From contig JAUCBJ010007641.1 in the NCBI GenBank assembly GCA_032718475.1, positions 1 through 48,526 on the forward strand: 48,526 nt of DNA, in the 5' to 3' direction. The notes beneath the pieces were generated by a model. It was given only the letters and a program-made list of their open reading frames with translations. It was not told the DNA's origin and made no database searches. This document shows, in pieces, positions 9,801 to 18,185 of the stretch (within the stretch, counting starts at the first letter, position 1; the number at the start of each line of letters is the position of its first letter). A program made the translations under genes and the position numbers. Source of the DNA: Nemertoderma westbladi (lineage: Eukaryota; Xenacoelomorpha; Nemertodermatida; Nemertodermatidae).

Positions 9801-12800
9801 CCAGTGTGTTATACAGATGATGGCGAAAGCCAGACTTCTCAAGGAGAAGATAGCGGGAAAGACACTGACCGCGCTTATTACGTAAATAAAATGCCTAGAG
9901 ATCAGGTAAGTAAATTCAAGTCTCGAACAAATGACAGGAGAGAACAGGTAAGAAAAACTCCTCCTACGTCTCCCAAGAGAATTCAGGTGAGAAAGCCCGA
10001 AGAAAAAACAAGTGTACACAATGTCACTCAGAGTAAGGTGAGTAACATCAAACCGAAATGTGCGCTTTGTGATGGGACCCATCGCTTAAATATGTGTGAT
10101 GAATTTCTAAAGAAATCATTAACTGAGAGACGTGAAGTCATGTGGGACAAGCGGTTGTGTTATAATTGCCTCAGACAAGGACACCAGCGGCGAACCTGTT
10201 ACTCTGACACAAGATGTGCCAAGTGCGGTGCGAAACATCATATCTTGTTGCACGCTGAATTCGAGCGAAATAGTCCGAGTCAGGTAAGTGATTCCGAACT
10301 ACATGTCCAATTCAGTGATGTGAACGACACTGATCAATCTGAGATGGAAGGATTCTATACGGACGAGTTCTCCGACGAAAACGAATCCTGTTACATGATA
10401 AATACCGCAGTGTATCGAGCACTCACATATGAAAAAGATACAGACAGCGACCTCACTCTATCTACTTCTGATCGACAACCTTCTTGGAAAGAGTCATCTT
10501 CCAATGTAGGGATCCGAGAGTTTCCTGTGGTGCAGGTAAGGGTTCACGGACCTAAACGGAGTTATGTAGTGAACGCCCTCCTGGACTCCGGCAGCACAGG
10601 AACATTCATTGATAAAGAACTAGCCGAAGACATATTCGATGGACAACCCAAGTTCCGAACTAAGCTAAACATGTCAGGAATTATGCAAGTTTGGAAATCT
10701 ACAATAACAGCGGATTATTATGTAGGAGCGTTGTCCACCCCCCAGGACGAACTAGGAGAACATAGCATAAGGTCAGTGAAAATGGTGGCTATAAAGAACT
10801 TCGCTACTACTCAAGCAGACCTTTATAATTGGGACGAGGATGAGAGCATCCAACATCTTAAGATACCTCGATTCCAGACTGATTATCCTGGAGTGCAAAT
10901 ACTCATCGGCCAAAACGCGCATGAGGCGCTCGAGACATTAGAGAAACGGCCTGCTCAACCGCAGCCACTACAGGCCTATGCGGTAAGAACTAGAGTAGGT
11001 TGGTACTTTACTGGCCCTTCCCGTAGAACACTCAGAGAAAGACTACCGCAAGAGCTCGTCTGCCAGGTGAGTGAATGGGAAGATGATACCAGTGAGGGAG
11101 ACGATTTAACTGAGGGAACTCCATACTCCTCAGATAACGACGACATTCACCAGCTTTTTGATGAGGAGAATACCATCGATCTCCTTAAGGAAAACGAGGC
11201 TTGGCAAAACCAAGTGAACTTATGTCAACTTCTTTATCCATCTGAACGAGAATCTTATAACGACGAGTTAAATGACGTCATTGAACGTTGTAATGCCAAG
11301 ACTCGAGATGAACATGCCGTACGATTCTTTACGCAAGAGGCGGTAGAGCCCAATTCCTACGATAAAGCCTTGTCGGTGGAAGAGGAAAGGGCCAAGCAGA
11401 TCCAAGAGACAACTACACGTTTCCTCAAAGATCAAGGTAGGTATGAAGTCGGTCTACCTTTCCGTAAGAGAGAACCGAAGTTCATCAATAACAGACCCTT
11501 GGCGGAAAAAAGAATCGCGCAACTCCATCGACGCCTTACGGCTAATTCTTCAGCTAAAGACATGTATCAAACACAGCTGGAGAAATTTATTAGTAAGGGA
11601 TACGCGGAGAGAGTACCAGAAGAAACACCTGTGACTGAAAGAACGTATTACTTAACTCACCATTACGTTCCTAAACCCGGTAAACCACATGAAGTGAGAG
11701 TAGTGTTTGATGGCTCCGCTCTTTACATGGGTCAATCCCTTAACTCTGAATTGTTATCTGGACCCAACTTACTTCAATCTTTGTTGGGAATTCTTTTAAG
11801 ATTGAGACAATATTCGATTGCTTTCGCCTCCGATATAGAAGGCATGTTCTTACAAGTCAAGGTGTTAGATAGGGATCGAGATAGTCTACGATTTCTGTGG
11901 TGGCCCGAAGGAGACCTCAACCAGAAACTGGTGGAGTACTGGATGACCATCCAGGCCTTTGGGATAATCTCAAGCCCTTCCAACGCCTGTTCGGTAGTGC
12001 GTACCACTGCAGAGGACAACCGAGAGGCATTCTCTAAGGAAGTGATCGACAACATCAAGCGAGACATATACATGGACGACAATCTGAAGTCCCTCCCATC
12101 AGTTGAGGAAGCCATTGAGGTCGCTAAAGGAATGGTAGAGTGCTTAAAAAGAGGTGGGTTTCGATTAACGAAATTCACCAGCAACTCCCGTGAGTTTCTG
12201 GAGTCGATCCCTGCGGAAGATCGAGGGGCGAAAGATCTAGATTTGATCAAAGATGATCTGCCAGAAACCAAGACACTCGGCTTGAAATGGGACACAGAGC
12301 GAGATATCCTGTTTTTCCAGCTAAAACAGCGAGATAATCCAATTCGAACCAAACGGATTTGCTTAAGTATACTGAGCACTTATTTCGATCCATTGGGATT
12401 TATTAGCCCAGTTATATTGATTGCTCGTAGTTTGGTACAACAAATGTGGCTTGAAAACCACTCATGGGACGATCCACTTAAGGGAGAATTATTAAAGAAG
12501 TGGATGAAATGGGAAGATTCTCTGCCGGCTATCGAGGATTTTATAATTTCCCGTTCATATTTTGGTCATGTTCTCCCTACGTATTCCTATCAACTCCATG
12601 TGTTTGGAGACGCCAGCGATATGGGAATAGGTATAGTAGCCTATCTAAGAGTGGAAACTCCGGATGGAATCAAAGTCGCCTTGGTTACTTCTAAGGCATT
12701 AATCAACAACAAGTTGAAAGTTCCTCGAGCGGAGTTAAAAGCGGCTCTATACGCTACAGCCATCGGCCGGAATGTAACAGAACAGATTGACTATCCATTA

Positions 12801-14954
12801 GAGAAAACTGTCTATTGGACCGACGCTTTACTCGTGTTAGAGTATATCACCAATGAAGTCTGTCAGTTCAGCGTCTTCGTTACCAACAGAGTAGCCATCA
12901 TACTTAGTCGCACGACGATGGACCAATGGAGACATTGCCCCGGAACGATTAATCCAGCAGACATCGCTTCCCGAGGAGCGACTCCAAAAGAATTGGTAAA
13001 TACTCCCGAATGGTTAGGTGGACCCGACTTTCTCTACAGAGAAGAAGAAGAATGGCCTCCCCATCTCACAACAGCAGAGATCAGACAGGCCAAGGGAGCG
13101 GAGAAAGTTAAACCCAAAACTCGAGCGAGTAAATCGAAGTTGTTTAAACCTGCGGTTGATCTATCTGTATTATTTACTTCCGGAGAGGATGCTTTGGATC
13201 AGAAACCCACAGCCACGGATAAAGAAGTCTTGGAAATCCGTGACAAGGATTGGAAATCTGGAATACCAGATATTTCGCAAGGACTCTCACCCCTCTTGCA
13301 GAGAGCGATACGTCATTACAGTTCCTGGAATCGGCTCTGTAAAGCCGTCACCTATTTGAAACGATGTTTTCATCATCGTTACTCCGGGACAAAGACCAAT
13401 AGTGATGATGCTCCATCAACATCTGCACGAGTCCATGTTGTTAAAGATCTTCCTAAATATAAGATATCCGACAGGTTTCTAAAGGAGAAGATCAGTTACC
13501 AGGAGCATGATGAAACCAACAAACAGATGCTGAGACTCCTACAATGCTATGAGGATTCCGATAAGTATTTCCTGTTGTTAAGAAATCCGCAGATGCGCTT
13601 AAGGGATCGCTTCTCTAGTACCATGATAGATGGGTTAATACGTGTTGGAGGCAGGCTCACCAACGCCCCATTATCCTTTGACACTAAGTTTCCCATACTC
13701 ATTAGAAATCTTGACATACAAATCAAGATGATTGTGGATGTTCATAGCAAACTGTACCATGCTGGTAGAGAACGAGTTCTGAGCGAAATTCGAACTCGCT
13801 ACTATTTTTATAAACCCCGTAGGGCTCTGAACCAAGTCCTTAGGAACTGCATACCCTGTAGGAAAGCATTCAGTAGGCCTTTGACACAGCGAGAGGCAGA
13901 ATTACCTAGGGAAAGAGTAAGCTTCTATGAACCACCCTTTACTAATACCGGTGTGGATTTATTTGGCCCTATTGAAGTATATCGTGCCCGGACTATAGTC
14001 AAGAGATGGTGTGTCATCTTCGTTTGTATGACTTGTAGAGCTATCCATCTCGATATGGTAAACGATCTATCCACCAACAGCTTCGTGTTGAGTTTACGAC
14101 GACAGATCGCTCGCTTCGGAACCAGTAACACGATGAGATCGGATAAGGGAACGAACTTCATTGGCGCCAACAACGAAATTCAAGCTTACGTAAAGGACTG
14201 GAACAAAAGAAAGGTGGACGATCAGCTAAGGATAACAGCGTCTAGCTGGACCTTCAACGCCGCCGACGCCCCTTGGTGGGGAGGAAGTTGGGAGAGATTG
14301 ATTAGGAGCGTGAAGACTGCGTTCCACTTTATTGTGCCTTGTCGCGCTTATCTCACCGACGAACTATTGCGGACGTTAATGGAGGAAATCGCCGCCTATC
14401 TCAACGAAAGACCGCTTATGCCAGTCTCTTCAAGTCCTGATTCCCTGGAAGTGCTAACACCCGCGCACTTTCTACTGAAGAAACCCGTAGCCATGCTCCC
14501 ACGATCGGAGATCACAGACGGAGACGAGTACTGCCGTCGAACCTGGCAACTTATGCAGTTGCTATCCCGTCGTTTCGCTGACCATTTCGAGAAACATTAC
14601 CTGCCCACTGTACAACTTCGAACTAAGTGGTTTGCGCAGCAAGAAAACGTCAGCGCTGGAGACATGGTGCTTATTGTGGACCCCGATCTCCCACGTAAGC
14701 GATGGCAAACAGGACGTATCATCGAGACTCATATCTCGAGCGATGGTTTGGTGCGATCAGTAGAACTCGTCGTCATGCGGCGTAACTTTAAGAAACCAGG
14801 GATAGTCTTTGAGACTCAACAGCTCAATCGCCCAGTGGGTCGTTTATGTTTACTGGAAAGAGACAGAGAGCTCTCCGGAAACTATGGAAGGCAAGAAACT
14901 CTTCCCACGACCACTTCCCTAATCCAACCGACATCTAGGGACTCCCCAACTTAA
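6879..14954 (+). CDS. BEL/Pao gag-pol polyprotein, 2,691 aa, intact
   Basis: One uninterrupted frame from ATG 6879. Residues 1-750 are a long acidic gag-like N-terminus with an Ala/Glu/Lys coiled coil at about 384-450. A DUF1759-type gag domain lies at about 757-930. Zinc-binding knuckles at about 1060-1124 include CX2CX4HX4C (LCYNC...GHQRRTC). The aspartic protease has LLDSGSTG near 1234. RT spans about 1570-1800, with DIEGMF near 1650 and catalytic YMDD near 1730. RNase H starts with VFGDASD near 1907. Integrase has an H2C2 zinc finger at about 2287-2327 and catalytic D, D, E at about 2358 (GVDLFG), 2420 (SDKGTNF) and 2470 (GSWERLI). A DUF5641 tail lies at about 2587-2657. This order is that of BEL/Pao elements. 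The particle, RT and integrase functions all look intact, so the copy may be active. Confidence 0.95.
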   Translation: MSDTKQNLSDSLLDVTICDSDRGVEPSSRKFSSPPTVRKVIPPVVITEPRLVQHRRSIIGTRAQVKRDQEAAEQQQPASQELTSQRPNSSSSEDTVELTPERGAKMMDVVYSDPLLILPAAVLTRLLIAVEEHQIDWARSQRSTKDNYAGYTSEELKSIVESQWNFPGPGLPFDLSEAAWEDIHRMGVAKETIDPAVWKRSAAGYAQGFFSSMERVKGQLFQQPQGPQEQGQLLYQVRERILRIRLILSAFEEASKRRQDTSLQVAVKTWFQRVSLQVQGTAQWKAQLEERSTHGESTDATFSQVESEATAEKPHKRDAIDIYLSDYQRFLGDDELRRRLEGLSPNSEGTKLVLDAIDVEMRAANQAKFDEQLRITRVQEEQVKKKRIEDRKAAAVAAAVAAAEAERKAAAAEAKVAAAEAKAAAEAERKVAEAVAEAERRAAEETTQLELENIQENQDCINKQLTASNMQMMNRSTPKRQGYTSSEEGDTTDTEGKGNRSRLSRRKRTFHRQKLPDLPPAVRRQLNNTNLGSTEPTDQTIKIERLPTIVDEPEIIRPVLEITPSVIDTPVLPETTSKFPLHSTKLPVPHRTAQETVQVLDPERNIHDLSPVVPRPPATTLATPASAVEWVDERRRGMDLLLGQMQETVQQFKGTVRESRLELQEVQQSIALERDKLVNTQRGIPPPSVTMCQPVRSEVSHAQGVEPTRIYTASEVETPIVNPIKGNYRPVDNDIPYKPDHNPRNLYTDNSIFNNTMAQESFTRQMARTEARQAVKVGEIVKFNGDEMKWLPFNEYYKDNIQNSVLSNGEKLRFLIECLEGSPKLMALKFIGHPDGLRQVWDTLNIRYGNRNNIAGYLYAKLVAPRKFISSGIIEFSDEIQEICRQLDWLGKSHEYQNTMVIRAVASTLPKGGVGTRWDKKVLYMMEQQQRDPTMADLMSFLDGEVKLQLLKLSREKTPENKVSEKPVARRKVTPVCYTDDGESQTSQGEDSGKDTDRAYYVNKMPRDQVSKFKSRTNDRREQVRKTPPTSPKRIQVRKPEEKTSVHNVTQSKVSNIKPKCALCDGTHRLNMCDEFLKKSLTERREVMWDKRLCYNCLRQGHQRRTCYSDTRCAKCGAKHHILLHAEFERNSPSQVSDSELHVQFSDVNDTDQSEMEGFYTDEFSDENESCYMINTAVYRALTYEKDTDSDLTLSTSDRQPSWKESSSNVGIREFPVVQVRVHGPKRSYVVNALLDSGSTGTFIDKELAEDIFDGQPKFRTKLNMSGIMQVWKSTITADYYVGALSTPQDELGEHSIRSVKMVAIKNFATTQADLYNWDEDESIQHLKIPRFQTDYPGVQILIGQNAHEALETLEKRPAQPQPLQAYAVRTRVGWYFTGPSRRTLRERLPQELVCQVSEWEDDTSEGDDLTEGTPYSSDNDDIHQLFDEENTIDLLKENEAWQNQVNLCQLLYPSERESYNDELNDVIERCNAKTRDEHAVRFFTQEAVEPNSYDKALSVEEERAKQIQETTTRFLKDQGRYEVGLPFRKREPKFINNRPLAEKRIAQLHRRLTANSSAKDMYQTQLEKFISKGYAERVPEETPVTERTYYLTHHYVPKPGKPHEVRVVFDGSALYMGQSLNSELLSGPNLLQSLLGILLRLRQYSIAFASDIEGMFLQVKVLDRDRDSLRFLWWPEGDLNQKLVEYWMTIQAFGIISSPSNACSVVRTTAEDNREAFSKEVIDNIKRDIYMDDNLKSLPSVEEAIEVAKGMVECLKRGGFRLTKFTSNSREFLESIPAEDRGAKDLDLIKDDLPETKTLGLKWDTERDILFFQLKQRDNPIRTKRICLSILSTYFDPLGFISPVILIARSLVQQMWLENHSWDDPLKGELLKKWMKWEDSLPAIEDFIISRSYFGHVLPTYSYQLHVFGDASDMGIGIVAYLRVETPDGIKVALVTSKALINNKLKVPRAELKAALYATAIGRNVTEQIDYPLEKTVYWTDALLVLEYITNEVCQFSVFVTNRVAIILSRTTMDQWRHCPGTINPADIASRGATPKELVNTPEWLGGPDFLYREEEEWPPHLTTAEIRQAKGAEKVKPKTRASKSKLFKPAVDLSVLFTSGEDALDQKPTATDKEVLEIRDKDWKSGIPDISQGLSPLLQRAIRHYSSWNRLCKAVTYLKRCFHHRYSGTKTNSDDAPSTSARVHVVKDLPKYKISDRFLKEKISYQEHDETNKQMLRLLQCYEDSDKYFLLLRNPQMRLRDRFSSTMIDGLIRVGGRLTNAPLSFDTKFPILIRNLDIQIKMIVDVHSKLYHAGRERVLSEIRTRYYFYKPRRALNQVLRNCIPCRKAFSRPLTQREAELPRERVSFYEPPFTNTGVDLFGPIEVYRARTIVKRWCVIFVCMTCRAIHLDMVNDLSTNSFVLSLRRQIARFGTSNTMRSDKGTNFIGANNEIQAYVKDWNKRKVDDQLRITASSWTFNAADAPWWGGSWERLIRSVKTAFHFIVPCRAYLTDELLRTLMEEIAAYLNERPLMPVSSSPDSLEVLTPAHFLLKKPVAMLPRSEITDGDEYCRRTWQLMQLLSRRFADHFEKHYLPTVQLRTKWFAQQENVSAGDMVLIVDPDLPRKRWQTGRIIETHISSDGLVRSVELVVMRRNFKKPGIVFETQQLNRPVGRLCLLERDRELSGNYGRQETLPTTTSLIQPTSRDSPT
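9762..11072 (+). promoter_or_regulatory. Cluster of eight 5' splice-donor-like sites inside gag-pol
   Basis: AAG/CAG followed by GTRAG occurs with GT at 9765, 9906, 9948, 9987, 10038, 10284, 10536 and 11067. All eight have the same codon phase (Q or K, then V, then S or R). Six lie in linkers before or just after the zinc knuckles, one at the front of the protease and one after it. A further TAG|GTAAGT is at 9550 in another phase. A match to [AC]AGGTRAG is expected about once per 16 kb on one strand at even base composition. Function (splicing, U1 binding or a peptide motif) is inference. Confidence 0.55.
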
Positions 14955-16601
14955 TATCGTTCGGAGTGGGCGTGTGACTCTATTATTTTATATTATTTTA
15001 TTATTTTTATATTTATGTATGTATTACTACGTAATTTTATTATAATCGTTTTATTTAATTTAGTAGAATCTTATTTAGCGATTATTTAGTAGAATAGTGC
15101 AATATATTCGTGTTTATTGCGTACGTAATTACGTATATATTATATTTAGTGCGACGGCAAGAAATAATTCTTTTCCTTCTTCCTTACTGTCCGTATTACA
15201 TTACAAATACGTAACTACAGTAAGATGAAATGTCCGTACTTATTAAAGTACAATAAAGCCACTACTATATTCAAGTATTATTGGTAGGCAGAGTATTAGG
15301 AATGCAAAGTTCAGATCCTCGTGTCTCGGCTAAACCAAGCTCTGGGTAGACCTTGGAAACGACTTGCCTCTTCACACTGACATTGCTTTGTGCGATATTG
15401 CTCTCATACCGTATATTAAATAATACATATAGTAGCGTGATGTCCCTTTAACAGTAGCGTATAACGCAAAATAAATCTGTTAAACCCTTTGACCATCTGC
15501 AATTCTAGTCGATTAAGATATTGCGGCACCCACCGATATACTTGAAAGACAAATTCTAGAATCAGTGGTTAACGTCCCCAGACAAGTTCTGGAATAAATC
15601 GGTGCCCATCTCAAATATTAATTATTTAATATTTGCAAATCTAATAAATCAAAATCTGTAAAATTCAGATCCTTCAACAATTCTAATCAATTAAGATATC
15701 GTAGCATTTACCGATATTCTTAAAAAGACAATTGTCATAGAATTAAGGATCTTGTGTCCCCAGACATGTTCTAGAATCAAAATATGTCAATTTAATTATC
15801 AAATAATAAAATTTCAGGGAATAAATTTAAATTCATGCCTTTTAATGAATTTAATAAATTGCCATTTTTACGCAATTTATAACATTCCCAAAATTCCATT
15901 AATTAATAGATCAAGGGAGCGGAGATTTATCTTATTATGCATATGAGTGTGCGAAAGTCTCCCAAACATAGTCAATAGCCGATAAAATTCATAAAGTCAT
16001 GTATAAAACAGAACATTGACCATTAAAGAATTACTATTAAATAACATCCCAGATCTGTATGCATTGGAATTACCCTAATTCTACCGCTAGCTTTACATAA
16101 TGTCACCATGGCAACAACCACGCTAGAATTAGAATTGAGTTAAAAGAACAATAGAAAGCTTGTCCCATTGAATAGCATAGGGAATAAATAGCGCACTGCT
16201 AGTATCCAAGGATACATAATAATACAGTGACATTCTGGAAGGCATTGACTAACGGACAAATGGCCCGAATGTGCGTAGTTGTGACCAGTTGTGTGGTATT
16301 TGTGAGTTTATAGGTGAATGTTACTGCTAAAGTGTGTTTACAGTAGCTAGTCGCAATCGTGAAAGTAACCTAACTCTCCAAGGAAAACCTGAAGTACATC
16401 TAAGCCTTTGGGACGGACAGTGGAGTGACTTGTGCCGGTTGTCGTTGTCGTTGTGCGGCTACGTCGTTGGCGAAAGTACAGCGGCGACAACACATCGGCG
16501 CTGAGGATCTCGCACTGTCCGGGGGCTGATTGGGGTAGGCAGCGACGCCCGCTCGCCTAAATATAAACTCATTATAATATGGATAAATTTATATAGCAGA
16601 T
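14955..16601 (+). other. Non-coding gap between pol and ORF3 of the BEL/Pao element
   Basis: These 1.65 kb lack a long ORF. They include AT-rich sequence after the pol stop, an imperfect duplication (15499-15600 versus 15676-15780), a second copy of GGGAGCGG at 15915-15922, and a GC-richer stretch at 16430-16560. An AG acceptor candidate (TATATAGCAG, ending 16599) lies immediately before the ORF3 ATG. Confidence 0.6.
15499..15780 (+). repeat. Imperfect duplication, period about 177 bp
   Basis: CAATTCTAGTCGATTAAGAT followed by CACCGATA, AAAGACAA, CCCCAGACAAGTTCT recurs as CAATTCTAATCAATTAAGAT, TACCGATA, AAAGACAA, CCCCAGACATGTTCT. Both copies lie in the gap before ORF3. Confidence 0.7.
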
Positions 16602-17546
16602 ATGATTGAGTTGATAGAAGATGATCTTGGTATCAGGGAGCGATATACTCTACCTTTACATGCGTTTGTTGATAGCTTGATACACGGCGACGCTGGTCCA
16701 ACTGCTGCGGAGGACGATGATCGTTATATCGAACCGCCAATGTCCCAAGAGCAGCTCACGCGTGAGTTGGACTATAAGAAATTCACCGCTCGCTATACGC
16801 ATCGTAATGGTACGTATGTAGACTTCTTAACTACTGGTCATCCTATCGATTTACACGATACGGACAATGTCGACACCAAAAGGGAAATGGTACGATTGAA
16901 ATATCCTACCCAGCGGAGGCGGAACGATAAACCGAGAATGGAACACGAGAATTCTATTCGAAACAGACTCGAAAGAGAAGACGTTGAGGAGCCGGATAAA
17001 CGCAGCGACTTCAACGATTATCTGGAATTCCTGATAGAAACATATCTCAATATTGCCAGTCAACAAAATCTAGAAACTCGATATCCTCAAGGTATACATC
17101 ATGACCGCATGGTAGAACTCAAACGGCTCGATTCCCCTATGATGTATCTTACCGCCGATCGACCGCTACCTGTTGTACCGAATAGCTTCGAACGGATGGA
17201 GGAATATTGTAAGCTGGAGAAAGATCACTCGCGTTTCCCCTACAAGACGTACGTCTTTGGTATTATTACGATAAATGCCCTAGACCCAGCCAATAAACAT
17301 CCACGGAAACGTTGTGTTAAACACAGTTGTGCTCGTTATATTTACTGGAGTTTCGAGCGAAACTTGTTTGACGTATCACCTATGCTCACTCGGCTCGAAC
17401 GATCCTGGAGTAAACCTACGATCAGAGTCTCGGAATACTCGGTCAAACCTCCTCATTCCTTAGTTGGACCTCAGACCTGCGATCCTGGTGGTGTCGCGGA
17501 TCCTCGCGGACTGTATTCACTGTTCAAAGATCTAGTGCTACCCTAA
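16602..17546 (+). CDS. BEL/Pao ORF3, 314 aa, unknown function
   Basis: This is an unbroken ORF on the element's strand, between pol and the 3' LTR, where some LTR elements carry env. It does not look like env: I see no N-terminal signal peptide, no membrane segment and no glycoprotein cysteine pattern. The protein is hydrophilic, acidic at the N-terminus (EDDDRYIEPP), with basic Arg-rich stretches (about residues 105-145, QRRRNDKPR) and a C-terminal half with a few cysteines (KRCVKHSC, about 247-254). I do not recognise a domain. The ATG follows AT after a CAG at 16597-16599, so it could be the first AUG of a spliced RNA. After the TAA at 17544-17546 the protein-like sequence seems to continue in a broken state. 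Confidence 0.75.
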   Translation: MIELIEDDLGIRERYTLPLHAFVDSLIHGDAGPTAAEDDDRYIEPPMSQEQLTRELDYKKFTARYTHRNGTYVDFLTTGHPIDLHDTDNVDTKREMVRLKYPTQRRRNDKPRMEHENSIRNRLEREDVEEPDKRSDFNDYLEFLIETYLNIASQQNLETRYPQGIHHDRMVELKRLDSPMMYLTADRPLPVVPNSFERMEEYCKLEKDHSRFPYKTYVFGIITINALDPANKHPRKRCVKHSCARYIYWSFERNLFDVSPMLTRLERSWSKPTIRVSEYSVKPPHSLVGPQTCDPGGVADPRGLYSLFKDLVLP

Positions 17547-18107
17547 CAATTAATCGGTAACACTCCGACAGTGATTTCTAGCTAGCCGCCCATCTTACCT
17601 AGCCGGATTGTGACGCGGACACCTCATATCACTATCCAACCGTATGGTCGTCCCCGTTTAACGCGATACAACCCTTCATCAAGGTGAAGGAGAGCGTTGT
17701 ACGAAACGAGTTAAACGCTATTCTACAAAGATCAGAAAGGAAACCTACGTTTGTTCAGATAAACGTAAGTTGTAACAGCAAGTCCAAGCGATAAACGAAT
17801 TGTCTTTATCTCAGTTCGATTGTGAAATCCAGAATCTCTAAGAAGATATCGCACTTAGACAACCCCATTCTCTGCGAGAGTTTTTGGATGAACGTATCCA
17901 GCTACGAGCGGAGGAAAATCAGCTCGAGGAGAAGCATATCGAAACGGCGGATACCCCGACCATAATCCTACACCTTCTGATGCAATCATATTGCACCCTT
18001 CACCCAGGATTTATAGCCCTCCTAGTAAAGTGGCTCCCCCCAAAGAGAAAAGGACTCTTGCTAGCCTCAAAAAACTGCGTAAACGCCGTCTGCGTAAGAA
18101 AGACTAA
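17547..18107 (+). pseudogene. Broken 3' extension of ORF3
   Basis: Downstream of the ORF3 stop, protein-like sequence continues in the same frame past the TAA and a TAG near 17592 to about 17680. It then appears in two further frames. One is a coiled-coil-like Glu/Leu/Arg segment at about 17775-17945 (LREFLDERIQLRAEENQLEE), with an in-frame TAA upstream near 17838. The other is a Pro-rich segment with a very basic tail (LKKLRKRRLRKKD) ending in TAA at 18105-18107. Stops and frameshifts separate the pieces. Either the extension has decayed while gag-pol stayed intact, or these are separate small ORFs. The reading is by eye. Confidence 0.45.
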
Positions 18108-18177
18108 CTGTTTAGAGTATTTTTATATTTTAGAAACTGTGATTTGTTATATTTTATAGACTTAAATCCCATTTTCT

Positions 18178-18185
18178 GGGAGCGG
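18178..18185 (+). promoter_or_regulatory. Polypurine-tract candidate
   Basis: GGGAGCGG directly abuts the 3' LTR (starts 18186), the position of the plus-strand primer in LTR retroelements. The same octamer occurs at 15915-15922. Confidence 0.5.

Noticed and set aside
11774-12379. 201-codon minus-strand ORF
   Set aside because: It is antisense to the RT domain of the intact BEL/Pao gag-pol and reads as a shadow frame.
16602-17546. ORF3 as a retroviral-type env
   Set aside because: No signal peptide, transmembrane segment or glycosylated ectodomain pattern can be seen.
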